Assembly: GCA_001247695.2 (NCBI GenBank)
Contig: LGRX02030310.1
Span: forward strand, 186,001-250,000
From: Cymbomonas tetramitiformis
Taxonomy: Eukaryota > Chlorophyta > Pyramimonadophyceae > Pyramimonadales > Pyramimonadaceae
Direction of reading: 5' to 3'
Length of the DNA stretch: 64,000 nt
Positions 17,083-26,277 of the stretch are shown here, in pieces. The notes under the pieces were generated by a model. That model was given only the letters and a program-made list of their open reading frames with translations, had not been told where the DNA came from and searched no databases. The position numbers and the translations under genes are program-made. Numbering within the stretch: the first letter of the stretch is position 1; each line of letters begins with the position of its first letter.

Positions 17083-17916
17083 CTAAAGCTCGTCTTTCGA
17101 GATGTCGGTATCGTCCTCCTTATCGAGTAGACGCATCTCCTTCTTGTGTTTGCACAAGAGTTTGATCTCCGCTAAAGTAGCGAAGCTCGATGACAGCTGA
17201 TGCGTGCTCAAAATCACTATCAAGATGGATATGCAAGAGTTCGTCAGCATCAGCGCTTTGACGTAATGCTCCTCGCGCGCAACGCCGCAACTTTGGTAGC
17301 TTAAATTGTACTCGACCGAGCTAGAAGTGCAGCTGCTGTTGTGAAGCGACTGAAGAGAGTCGCTACATTGAGCCGCGTCTTTGTATACGGCTTCGAAAGT
17401 CCTGTAGGGGTATATTTCGTAAGCGAAAAACACCGCGACTGAGGTCAGTAACATGAAAAGGCAAAGAACGTATTCAACTTGTTTGAGGAACAACACGTTC
17501 CGGACGCTCAGAAGCTCGGTGCGTCCGTTGACATAAGGATTTTGCTTCTTGTGCAATATGTAGTCGCCGTTGTGATCCACCTCTCCGTGCTTCTCGTTTA
17601 CGTACTTCACGATGAAGGTGCGCAGGAAAATGAACGGTAAGAGCGAGCAAGACACCGTGCACATAGATACGGTGAGATAGAAGAGGGAATCGGAGTACGC
17701 TTGCGTGCTGTACATCGCCTTCGAGTAGTTACCATCCACGTGATTGCCGGTCGACAATTCGTACTTTTGCACCTCGCAGTTATCTAAAACGTCGAATAAA
17801 CTTAAAAGATCGGTGAAGATGATCCAATTGAACGCGAAAGAGCAGCAAGTCATGCTGCACCAGACCATGTGGTCCACGTTGGAGCAATCGATATTCGATT
17901 TCGATCGTTCAGGCAT
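17083..17916 (-). CDS. Four-pass membrane protein, tetraspanin-like layout
   Basis: 277 aa from the first true ATG (17914-17916). Four hydrophobic segments lie at about residues 19-44, 76-103, 144-167 and 219-242, with short charged tails. The loop between segments three and four, about 50 residues, carries several cysteines and NxS/T sites, as expected for an exposed disulfide-bonded loop. The layout recalls tetraspanins or claudins, but the tetraspanin CCG motif is absent, so this is a topology call only. A minus-strand TATA box lies at 18088-18095, 172 nt upstream. Confidence 0.75.
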   Translation of the reverse strand: MPERSKSNIDCSNVDHMVWCSMTCCSFAFNWIIFTDLLSLFDVLDNCEVQKYELSTGNHVDGNYSKAMYSTQAYSDSLFYLTVSMCTVSCSLLPFIFLRTFIVKYVNEKHGEVDHNGDYILHKKQNPYVNGRTELLSVRNVLFLKQVEYVLCLFMLLTSVAVFFAYEIYPYRTFEAVYKDAAQCSDSLQSLHNSSCTSSSVEYNLSYQSCGVAREEHYVKALMLTNSCISILIVILSTHQLSSSFATLAEIKLLCKHKKEMRLLDKEDDTDISKDEL

Positions 17917-18087
17917 CGCGATCAATTAGACTGTACCGGCCGTCTTACGCCTGTGCACTGAACGTAAAACAACGGCGACGCACGAAGTATTTCCTCTTGT
18001 TTCTTTTCGTCTCCGCCGTTAACGCCAGGAACAACGCGACATCATTCTGCGACACGCCGAAACCTTACGCAAATGCCTCGCGACGCG

Positions 18088-18095
18088 TATTTATA
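18088..18095 (-). promoter_or_regulatory. TATA box
   Basis: TATAAATA on the minus strand upstream of the four-pass membrane gene; the implied 5' leader is long. Confidence 0.5.
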
Positions 18096-18189
18096 CTTAA
18101 AATATGCTACTTTAAAAAACCTTAAACCCGATTGTAAATGCGCGACCCCCCTATGCACGCGAGAACGCACACAAATTAAAGACACCGCC

Positions 18190-18843
18190 TCACCGAGTCG
18201 GAGAGTTGCGACTGATGTATTTCCGCGAGCCGCGGTCGTCCATCGGCGCAGATACCACAAGGCGCATCTCGCTGACGAGATCGCCGTCTGTTTCATACGC
18301 AACAGACTCGTCGAGCAGGGGATGCGAATCGTAAAGGTCCACCGTTTCAGGATCGCGGTAATGCGCAATTTTGGGATGCTTGCAGTCGAGAGTCGAGACG
18401 ATGCGTACCGCGCTTCCGTCCGCGAGCAACAATCTCAAATCGGATCGATTTCCGTCTATCCGCCTGACGGAGTGGCTGTATCCGATCGACTCGCTATCAG
18501 CGTATTCTATCTCAATGCGGACTTCGCTAATCGAATCAACGGTGGTATAACGTCTCGCAAGACGATTGACATCGTTTAGCAAATATTGCGCGATCGTCCA
18601 AAGGGGCACCTTTGCCGGTGCTCTGACGCACGCCTTCGAAGGCGCTCCGAAGAGCTTACATATGTACTCGACATTCGGCTCGGAAAGATAGTCGCGTTCC
18701 AAGACCTTACGACTCACGATCTCGCATAAAACATGATCGGACTCGAAGGATGGACAAACCTCTTGCCAGTCGTCCGCGAACGACGTCGCAAGGTTCTCTT
18801 GCACGCGAGGTGGAAGTGTCTCGACCGCCGACAACAACAACAT
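18190..18843 (-). CDS. Unknown protein (217 aa)
   Basis: The ATG at 18841-18843 follows a minus-strand TATAAGTA by about 30 nt. A soluble protein with an acidic first third and a beta-strand-like C-terminal half; no motif recognised. The overlapping plus-strand frame is less convincing and has no promoter. Confidence 0.6.
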   Translation of the reverse strand: MLLLSAVETLPPRVQENLATSFADDWQEVCPSFESDHVLCEIVSRKVLERDYLSEPNVEYICKLFGAPSKACVRAPAKVPLWTIAQYLLNDVNRLARRYTTVDSISEVRIEIEYADSESIGYSHSVRRIDGNRSDLRLLLADGSAVRIVSTLDCKHPKIAHYRDPETVDLYDSHPLLDESVAYETDGDLVSEMRLVVSAPMDDRGSRKYISRNSPTR

Positions 18844-18871
18844 CGCGACTGGACGCTGCTAACGTACGCGG

Positions 18872-18879
18872 TACTTATA
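18872..18879 (-). promoter_or_regulatory. TATA-like box
   Basis: TATAAGTA about 30 nt before the ATG at 18843. The rest of the 18844-19186 gap has no convincing gene. Confidence 0.5.
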
Positions 18880-19186
18880 ATCCGACGGTGCACTTAAAGG
18901 CAACCAAATTATCGACCGTGCTCTCAGGGTCTTTACATTTGTACGCGAATCACAGCAAATCGCTTGTTAAGAGTATAAAAACGCGCTCGCTGGGCATGCA
19001 GGCGAATCGATCGCCCGGCTTTGATTTGGGCCGAGCAAAATGCGGAACGTCGAGCACAAGCGGGCAAAGAAAACGCGCCTCACAAAGCGTCGTAAGCTCT
19101 GGCAATGTGGCATCTAAGCCTCACGTTGCACTGCTACTCAAAGCGCAACGTCCATCAGCGTCCACACCCCCGCAAGGGACGAGTTC

Positions 19187-20098
19187 CTAAAAGAGCTTTC
19201 TCGGCGTCTTCACCAATGCGTCGAGGTCCACCACGCCATGCGAGACGGACGGCGGCGTGCTCGGAGAACCGTGCTCGGCCCATTCTCCATCGACCTCCGG
19301 CGTGAGGCAGCAAAGTATCGGGTGCTGCCTCTGTATTGTCTTAGGTAGGACGGACACGGCGTGAGACAACCAATCGCGAGCGAGAGTGTCCGATCCGCAC
19401 GTCCGATACGAGGACCTCCCGAGTCTGTGCATGTAATCGCCGTACTCTTGCTTGGTTGCCAGGTAACAGCCCTCCACGTCGATGAACTGGATCTTGCCCT
19501 CCTTGGTCACAAAGACGTTCTCCAGGTTGTTGTCGGCGTAAACAAAATTCGTTTTGTCAAAAAACGCCTGATGAGCGCGCAGAACGCGCTCGCACAAGTC
19601 ACCCACATCCTCGACCTCGAGAATGCATCGGCCAGCCGATCTCATCAAAACAGCGTCGTAGTCTTCCGTGCTAAATTTGCAGCACAGAATCTCGGGATGC
19701 ACGGACGCTCTGTGATCGTCGACACACGCGGCTGCGACACAAGCCTCCACGGTGCGCTTCGTGTAGTCATCCGCGGACTTGCGCAACGCTTTAATCATCG
19801 CCCACTCCTCGCGGTTATCAAACTCCAGCTTTTGTGGATCCGTCGATACTCCGAGATGACCGATACTCGAAGAAAAGGTCACCACGATAGATCGATCCGG
19901 GTCCTTATACTGCAAGCCTCCGCTGAATGTTTTCGCCATGTTGTACGACCGTTTGTGATAAACCTTCAAAAAAACGGTCTCGTCGTGCTGCGACAGAGAG
20001 TTCCCTACAAAAGTTGCGTTGCGAAATTCGGGATCGTCGTACACGCTGGTCATGACGTAAAGTTCGGTGGGCGGACCGCTCTGAATATCGAGACTCAT
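19187..20098 (-). CDS. Protein-kinase-like protein
   Basis: 303 aa, ATG at 20096-20098. The middle holds a kinase catalytic-loop analogue, FVYADNNLENVFV near residues 188-200 (D and N in the HRD...N positions, with the His replaced), followed 10 residues later by FIDVEG, an analogue of the metal-binding DFG motif. The N-lobe is hard to trace: FLKVYHK near residues 43-49 could hold the ATP-contacting lysine, but no glycine-rich loop is clear. This pattern fits a divergent eukaryotic-like or small-molecule kinase. Activity is uncertain. Confidence 0.6.
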   Translation of the reverse strand: MSLDIQSGPPTELYVMTSVYDDPEFRNATFVGNSLSQHDETVFLKVYHKRSYNMAKTFSGGLQYKDPDRSIVVTFSSSIGHLGVSTDPQKLEFDNREEWAMIKALRKSADDYTKRTVEACVAAACVDDHRASVHPEILCCKFSTEDYDAVLMRSAGRCILEVEDVGDLCERVLRAHQAFFDKTNFVYADNNLENVFVTKEGKIQFIDVEGCYLATKQEYGDYMHRLGRSSYRTCGSDTLARDWLSHAVSVLPKTIQRQHPILCCLTPEVDGEWAEHGSPSTPPSVSHGVVDLDALVKTPRKLF

Positions 20099-20195
20099 GT
20101 TTCAAGTGGAGATCACGACAGACGGGGGTGACTATGTATATTCGATCGACGTCCGTTCGCAAAGTCGAACCTTGGACACAACCGCGAAATACGCG

Positions 20196-20203
20196 TATAA
20201 ATA
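20196..20203 (+). promoter_or_regulatory. TATA box
   Basis: TATAAATA 43 nt before the ATG at 20239. Confidence 0.65.
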
Positions 20204-20238
20204 CACATTTGTATCTCACGGTCAGAAAAGTCAAAAAC

Positions 20239-20754
20239 ATGTCACTGTTTCTAGAACATGACAGTACCCAGAACGAGATTGCTGTTGAAAATGCTTCAGT
20301 GTATTTAGGTGTCGAGTCGGCACATCCCATCATACTGAATGTCTTACTCAATAAGAAAGTAAGGGACAATCCCGACTACAAGACGTGTTGTATACTGGGA
20401 ACCCTGAACGTTCATTTTGCAGGGAAACAATCCATTTCTCCAAGCGCAGACGAGTATGTGTACTGGCCCGTGGTGGCCAACGTGAAAGAGGGTAAATTGG
20501 AAGTGCCGCCCGGAGGACTCGACATTCTGCATGAGGGTACTATGGAGCGCTTGAATTACATCGTACAAGCGTCGAACAGTTGCAGGATCGACGCGCTGAG
20601 CGTCGATGGATGTGATCGAGCGATGCATCTAGCTTTACAAAAACAGATCTTAGAAGAAAATAATTCGTACCGAAAACTGTTCGAATTGGTTCGGCATGAG
20701 ATACTACCGCAGACACCTCTTTACATACTGACCGGTGCTATTCATTTTGCTTGA
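20239..20754 (+). CDS. Unknown protein (171 aa), possibly longer through a frame break
   Basis: Start chosen from the TATA box at 20196. No family recognised. The frame stops at 20752-20754, but another frame (about 20735-20932) continues with protein-like sequence. Removing one base near the TTTT at 20746-20749 would join them and add about 60 residues. Either the reported C-terminus is real or there is a one-base indel. Confidence 0.6.
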   Translation: MSLFLEHDSTQNEIAVENASVYLGVESAHPIILNVLLNKKVRDNPDYKTCCILGTLNVHFAGKQSISPSADEYVYWPVVANVKEGKLEVPPGGLDILHEGTMERLNYIVQASNSCRIDALSVDGCDRAMHLALQKQILEENNSYRKLFELVRHEILPQTPLYILTGAIHFA

Positions 20755-21084
20755 CAGTGAGGAATATGCCTCGAAGCTGTGTCGGATGCTGCTACGCGCA
20801 GTTTTTGCGCGGTGTGTGAAGTGTTCACAATCTAATCGGTCTCCTTGCACGATTTTACCAGATAGAGTTGCTAGTGCGATCTTGAAAAGATTTTTGATCA
20901 AGCCTTGTAAAAACAATCTGTCGAGTACTTAGACATTGCACGCGAGGAGTGTTCGTGGTCAGTCGCAGCCGCGTTTGATGGCGCACGTCAACAAAAAACC
21001 GCGTCCGCGAAGTGCCCCCAATGTGCACGCCCGGCCACTAGCTCTCACCGATTGACGCGAAGGCGCAAACGTGCGTACGCGGAT

Positions 21085-21092
21085 TATATATA
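21085..21092 (+). promoter_or_regulatory. TATA-like box
   Basis: TATATATA 96 nt before the ATG at 21181. Confidence 0.45.
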
Positions 21093-21180
21093 CGTAGAGG
21101 TATTCCACGAGCAAGTTCCGGGTAAACACGCGACCCGAGCGCGTCGCGACGGAAGCGCATCGGTGCGTCTATCGGTCGGG

Positions 21181-23217
21181 ATGAGCGTCGCTTCACCGGA
21201 AGCACAGTCTTGGGAAAGTGAACCAATCGAGGAAACAGTCCCGCGTGCGCTGCACTTTGAGTCCGAAGTCCCGCTATACGCGAACCCTGAGCACGTCAGA
21301 TTTGTGCAGGATGTACAAAACGACGAAATATTCGATGTTTCCCTCGTGGTACCCTCTAATATAAATCAAGACGACCTAGCCGTTCACACTCACCTCGAGG
21401 CGCGCGTACCAGCGCGCGACGGTGATGCGGTCCGTAACTCCGACGTGTGCCGCAGCGTATTCGGACGAACTCCAGCGGAAGTGACGACCGAGAGGAAAGA
21501 GTATCCGCACGTGCTGTACGCGATCGTGGGGAAATCGTACACGTACCCAAATTATTTTCGATACGCGTATTTCGTTCATGTGTGGGGCGTGGACTTGAGC
21601 TCTCGCAACACGCCCGACTACGCCACCTACGTCCGCGACGAAGTACTACAGACCGCGCTATACACCAAGCGATACGTCCACCTGTTTTTGCTGATATTTG
21701 AGAGCGTGCGCAAAATCAGTCAAGAAGAGGACACGCACGTCACGGTACTGTGCCCGGCGATCGGTCTGAGCGACACCATGGAGCAGTATCAGTCGGCGTG
21801 CAACTGCTTCGTGCAAGCCGTCTTGTGGACCGCACCCATGTACCTGTCAATCGCTCGTCACAAGTTTATGTTCTGCGGCGTCGACGATCATCTAAAATCG
21901 CGCTTAGATCATATCCCCGGGGTGCAAACGACCATCCTGCCCGTTCACGATATGCCCGTGGAGTCCGATTCCGTGAGGGTGATCGTCAACGAGTGGGACG
22001 ACGGCTCGTTCATACACGACCGCAGCGACGATATCGCCGAAGTGGGCGTTCTGGAAGAGCCGCGCAGACCACCGGAAAGCTTCGTCCCGCACAACCTCTT
22101 CTTCAACCCATCTTTGAGGGATGCAACAACCTGGCATCGCGTGAGGCTCACTTCCTTCATCACGCTGCAGGATCGAACGAAAGAGGTGACTCTTTCCCTT
22201 ACCGATCCAGAGTTTACGGAATGGGCGGTATACCACGAGGTCAAGTTGGAAAACCTTGAGTGGAAAGACTTGGAACTTCTGACCTGGTACCTCTTGAACA
22301 AAACCAAGTCGAACGTCGTTAATCTCAAACTGGATAGCGCGGGAAACATTTGGACCGATACCCACGTTCGAAAGAGTCCGGACGGTCTTATTCTACATCA
22401 CGACGCGAAAGACATACGCGTGGATGTCACAACACGTTCACAGACAACGCTCATAGAGGACGTCCAGGCTGACATAATTCGGTGCGAGGATCTTTCCGGC
22501 GCGTCGAAAAAAATAGAAAACGACCTCCGAAAGCTTCTCGCGCCCGACGCGGAATGGAGGCAGACGTGGATTCGAAAGCATATTGTGGATTTTGTCGACA
22601 ACTCCGAGCAGACGCTGGATAAGTACGTGTCATCCGTCATGTGGTTCATCGATTTCCTGATCCAGCTGCAATTGTTCGTCTACGGTGCGTTCGCGGACGA
22701 CACGCGCCGAGAGGCCCGAGCAAAAGTTCTGTATGAAAAAATGAAAGATTGTCCGTACTACATCCGCGCTTATCCACTAATCCGAGTTGAAATGTTCGCC
22801 GCGCGCTCTTTCTTGCACGAGTACTTCACCGAAAACCTCGACACGGCCTACCAAGATACCCTTTCGAGCCTGCACAAAGCTTTGTGTAAACAGAACGTGT
22901 TGGACTCCCAATTGATTCAGATGAGTTACTTGGATACTATTTCCAGCGCCGACCCGCCCGATCACGAGTTCAAGTGGAAAGTAAGGGGGGATCTGGAAAA
23001 GGAGATGATGATACAAAGCTTGTCCCCCTCCATGCAAAGCGACTGGAACTCGTTTCTCGAAACATGCGACCATTTTTACGTACGGAACGACCTCTTCGGT
23101 TTCCAGAATCAAGTCGTGTACGATATGGTAGGAACCGAACTCAATTTGGTAGATACTCTGCACAAACTGATGGATTCGGAGCATAGGGGAATGGGCGCAC
23201 CTCTGGTGCTTCCCTAG
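21181..23217 (+). CDS. Unknown protein (678 aa)
   Basis: The open frame begins upstream at a TTG (21052), but the first ATG is at 21181, after the TATA-like box. A soluble protein with alternating hydrophobic strands in residues 100-260 and helical segments in the C-terminal third (about 490-678). No nuclease, kinase or ATPase motif stands out. Size and lack of membrane segments would fit a virion or tegument-like component, but this is a guess. Confidence 0.8.
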   Translation: MSVASPEAQSWESEPIEETVPRALHFESEVPLYANPEHVRFVQDVQNDEIFDVSLVVPSNINQDDLAVHTHLEARVPARDGDAVRNSDVCRSVFGRTPAEVTTERKEYPHVLYAIVGKSYTYPNYFRYAYFVHVWGVDLSSRNTPDYATYVRDEVLQTALYTKRYVHLFLLIFESVRKISQEEDTHVTVLCPAIGLSDTMEQYQSACNCFVQAVLWTAPMYLSIARHKFMFCGVDDHLKSRLDHIPGVQTTILPVHDMPVESDSVRVIVNEWDDGSFIHDRSDDIAEVGVLEEPRRPPESFVPHNLFFNPSLRDATTWHRVRLTSFITLQDRTKEVTLSLTDPEFTEWAVYHEVKLENLEWKDLELLTWYLLNKTKSNVVNLKLDSAGNIWTDTHVRKSPDGLILHHDAKDIRVDVTTRSQTTLIEDVQADIIRCEDLSGASKKIENDLRKLLAPDAEWRQTWIRKHIVDFVDNSEQTLDKYVSSVMWFIDFLIQLQLFVYGAFADDTRREARAKVLYEKMKDCPYYIRAYPLIRVEMFAARSFLHEYFTENLDTAYQDTLSSLHKALCKQNVLDSQLIQMSYLDTISSADPPDHEFKWKVRGDLEKEMMIQSLSPSMQSDWNSFLETCDHFYVRNDLFGFQNQVVYDMVGTELNLVDTLHKLMDSEHRGMGAPLVLP

Positions 23218-23590
23218 GTATCCGAGAGGAACTCGATTGAAGACGGTCTTCCATATCAAAAAGCGACGCTACGTTCAGTACGCGATGGACCCTTTAACGC
23301 CGAACTTAGACTTCTTTCACGCAAGTATGTATATATACGCGCAAGCGTACCATGTACGAATTTCTTTTGACGGTAATCATTTTAATCGCTCGAAACAACC
23401 GAATGATGTTTGCGAGTTGAACGGTACGCGCACCCGCGCGAATTATCAAAGGGAACGCGCACCCGTGTCACCGCTCTGGTCACAGCTTTAGGTTCATACG
23501 CGCTTCGTTCAGAGGGCAACCCTTCCCGTCGATGCGCGACGACACGTCGAATTGACATCGATTTAGCGTGACGGTCTGCGGCGTGCAAGG
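23218..23590. other. Intergenic region, 373 nt
   Basis: Contains a TATATATA at about 23328-23335 but no ATG that opens a long frame near it. Nothing else recognised. Confidence 0.35.
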
Positions 23591-24738
23591 ATGTGGTGCG
23601 CAAATTTCACGACGGTCGTAAGGAAATATGTTCTCTCGTTATCGGTATCCAACCTCGAGGACGACGTCCTACCGCGGTCCACAGGTGCAAAGTACGGCGC
23701 GAGCCTCCAACGATCCTTGCCACTCGCTAGACCTCGAATAGTCGTCTTGCACGACAATGATCGCTCAAACGCGCCAGAACGCTCCCTCTCCGCAAACGAT
23801 CTGAACTCGGCGCAGCGAGATCAAGGAACGCAGAGGTCCATCAAATTCATACAGAGCATGATAGAAAAAGATATCTACAATTTCCTTCACGTGGATTGCG
23901 GCAATACATTCCGATTTAGGGAAGCTCTTACGCGCAGAAAACTTATTTTGATGAGCACTTTGAAAATCAAGGACTACGAAGGTGTTATGCGAAAGGATAC
24001 TAAACAGCTTATACAAGAGTGGCTGCTAAGGGTCCTCGAAAGCGTCCCTTGTCTACGAGAAGGTCTCCTCATTTGGGCTTTTCTGATTATCAAATTCTTA
24101 AAAATAGAGTGCGAACGTATGTCTCAAATTTGCAATCTCAGAGCGCACGGTCGAAACCAAAATCGCATCGACGATCGGGCGGTCTTTCGAGCGGTTTCCG
24201 TGGATAAAAACTTTTTTTTTTAAAGCATTTCAAGATCAAATGGTCGTGCTTCAAAAATGAGCGGGAGCGCTGTCGAATGATCTTAAGTTTCATCGACACT
24301 TTCATCGAAATTCTCACCCTCTTTAGGCGTCACTGCCCCGCGAAATCGACCGTCGTAGAGATTGTTGTCGAAAAGTGCTCCGTATGTATAACCCAGGACA
24401 ACAACGACCACGTTCGGCTGTATCGCAAAAACGACTCGGGTGTCGCGGGTGACTTGATCATAAACCTGGATATTTTCGAGGCCACTCGATTTTTTTGTCG
24501 ATCCGAAACGCAATTTGCGGAGTGCGAGTCCGTGAAGACAACGTGCAATGACCTGTACGACAACATCTTCTCGTCGACGTTCCCCTTCTTCGACTACCGA
24601 ATGCAGCTGAGATTGTGCGGTGTCTGTTGCGTAATGTGCGTAGAGGACGCCGAGTGTGTCGACTGTCTCAAATGTATCGACTGGGTGAAAGTGGAATCAA
24701 CGACGGAGGAGTCCACACTTACGATCGCAGATAAATGA
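23591..24738 (+). pseudogene. Two frames probably forming one gene, broken at a T10 run
   Basis: A 210-aa frame from the ATG at 23591 runs into a stop immediately after ten consecutive T (24212-24221). A second frame is open from that same run to 24738, coding at least 153 aa. One extra T, or two fewer, would join them into a protein of about 380 aa. The first part has a hydrophobic helix (LLIWAFLIIKFL). The second part is cysteine-rich near its end (CGVCCVMC...CVDCLKC). No family recognised. A homopolymer length error is the simplest explanation; real inactivation or two separate genes are alternatives. Confidence 0.45.
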
Positions 24739-24862
24739 TGCGTCGGATGTTTTTTCTCGTTATCCCGATTGCATAATTGGCGATGTAGTGCAAGTATGGC
24801 TTCCGCATCTGATTGACATCGAACTTTGATAAATCACGTACTTATGCGTGTCACCGAGTACG

Positions 24863-24870
24863 TATAAATA
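24863..24870 (+). promoter_or_regulatory. TATA box
   Basis: TATAAATA 220 nt before the ATG at 25083. An ATG at 24881 is too close, so the leader is long or has an extra intron; a frame covering 24881-25195 is an unproven alternative first exon. Confidence 0.5.
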
Positions 24871-25082
24871 CGCGTTTCTGATGCCGTGTAGGCCGACGAA
24901 AGATCATCCGCATCCTAAGCCGACAACAAGACATTGCACTAAGGAAATTGACATCCACACGCAAGGAGCGCAACTAAGTTGTGATGGACCGTGTCGTCAG
25001 CTAATCTCAGACTCAAAGGGTGATTCGCTCTTGCTCACGCGTCGTCAGATAGAATCCGCCCTCTTTCTAGGACCGTCCAAGT

Positions 25083-25810
25083 ATGCCGTTGCTGCACGTA
25101 AAACAGAGCAACCTATATTCCACGGTGAACCAAATTTATTCCACAGATTCGATTCTTTCCTTCTTTATAGAGCACAGCAAACCGTTAAAAGATGACGAAA
25201 GTCTCAACAAGACACGAGCAATAAGCAGCTACTTGGATTTAATACTAGCGTATCGCAAACAATCCGGTGTGGTGCCTTGGTTTGTAAAAGAAACGAATGA
25301 TACGACCCACTTTCACGTACTTAAAAAACTCGTGTCTAAGGTACTGCCTTCACCGAACCCGCTATCGCGCAACGCAATGTGACGTGCTCGTTCAGCTCCA
25401 CGCAAGCGAAGCCTAAAGACCCACATGTACCACTTCAAACCTTTTTGCAGGAAACCACCGTGAGAAGAAATCTCGAATACGTCACGGACTTCTTGAAATT
25501 GATTTCCGACGAGAGAAATTCAAGTTCCGTCTGGTTCATCGAAACAACCGACGCAACCAACGAAGAGTTCGAGAAAGATATCGAAAGACTCGTCGATCAT
25601 TACAACAAACTGAACATATCCTTCAGAATCCAAGGAGAGACGAGTATCGGATCGGACATCGTCTTGAACATCGAAGCCGACGAGGAAGAATTTGAACAAG
25701 TTATCATCGCCTTTAACAACGACATTTTGCAGTTGGATCCTACGGACGACGAAGACGACCACGACCAACCGGAACTGTCGCATATTTACCGTCGCGCAAA
25801 GAATGGGTGA
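25083..25810 (+). CDS. Two-exon gene with duplicated domain
   Basis: Exon 1 runs from the ATG at 25083 to 25340 and exon 2 from 25451 to 25810. The frame of exon 2 contains no ATG at all, and removing 25341-25450 joins the exons exactly at a codon boundary, giving about 205 aa. The two exons encode similar modules: a YLDLILAYR...PWFVKETND segment in exon 1 and a FLKLISDER...VWFIETTDA segment in exon 2, each followed by a helix containing LV. This suggests an internal duplication. The C-terminus is acidic (DPTDDEDDHDQPE). Function unknown. The stop codon lies inside an 8-bp tandem repeat. Confidence 0.65.
25341..25450 (+). other. Spliceosomal intron (110 nt)
   Basis: Donor AAG/GTACTG, a CCTAAAG possible branch site, and a pyrimidine-rich CCTTTTTGCAG acceptor. 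It contains in-frame stops for exon 1, and its removal is phase-0 and restores one continuous frame. Confidence 0.65.
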
Positions 25811-25842
25811 ATGGGTGAATGGGCGAATGGGTAAATGGGTAA
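25801..25842 (+). repeat. 8-bp tandem repeat, about five copies
   Basis: GAATGGGT units overlap the 3' end of the two-exon gene. Confidence 0.85.
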
Positions 25843-25884
25843 TTCACCAAGTGAAAATACAAAACGGTCCTCGAATTATTTTCA

Positions 25885-26277
25885 AGTGAAAATTCAACAA
25901 CGCGTCCCTCTTCCGGAATATCGCCACACCCCCCCTCCCCGACAAGTGAAATTACACAACGGGCCCCGGAAACACTGAAAATACACTTTGGTCTCCTTTT
26001 GCTAAAAAATGCAAAGTCACCTCCCCGATAAAGTGAAAATGCAAATCAGGTGAAAAACAACAAGTGAAAATACAATGACGCGTCCTTCTTCCGGAATATC
26101 ACCGCACCCCCCGCCCCAACAACTGAAATTACACAACGGGCCCCGGAAATCCTGAAAAAACACTTCAGTCCCCTTTTGTGAAAAAATGCACCGACACCTC
26201 CCCGATAAAGTCAAAATACAAATCAGGTGAAAAATACCAAGTGAAAATAAAAGCAAGTTTCCTTTTTCCAGAATAAC
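25885..26277. repeat. Two 177-bp tandem repeats plus a partial third
   Basis: Units start CAAGTGAAAAT at 25885, 26061 and 26238 and share the CCGGAATATC, C-run, CAACGGGCCCCGGAAA and CTCCCCGATAAAG blocks in the same order. Divergence is visible but low. No coding potential seen. Confidence 0.8.

Noticed and set aside
18073..18579. Plus-strand frame of 168 aa
   Set aside because: Overlaps the minus-strand gene at 18190-18843, which has a TATA-like box and ATG at the expected spacing.
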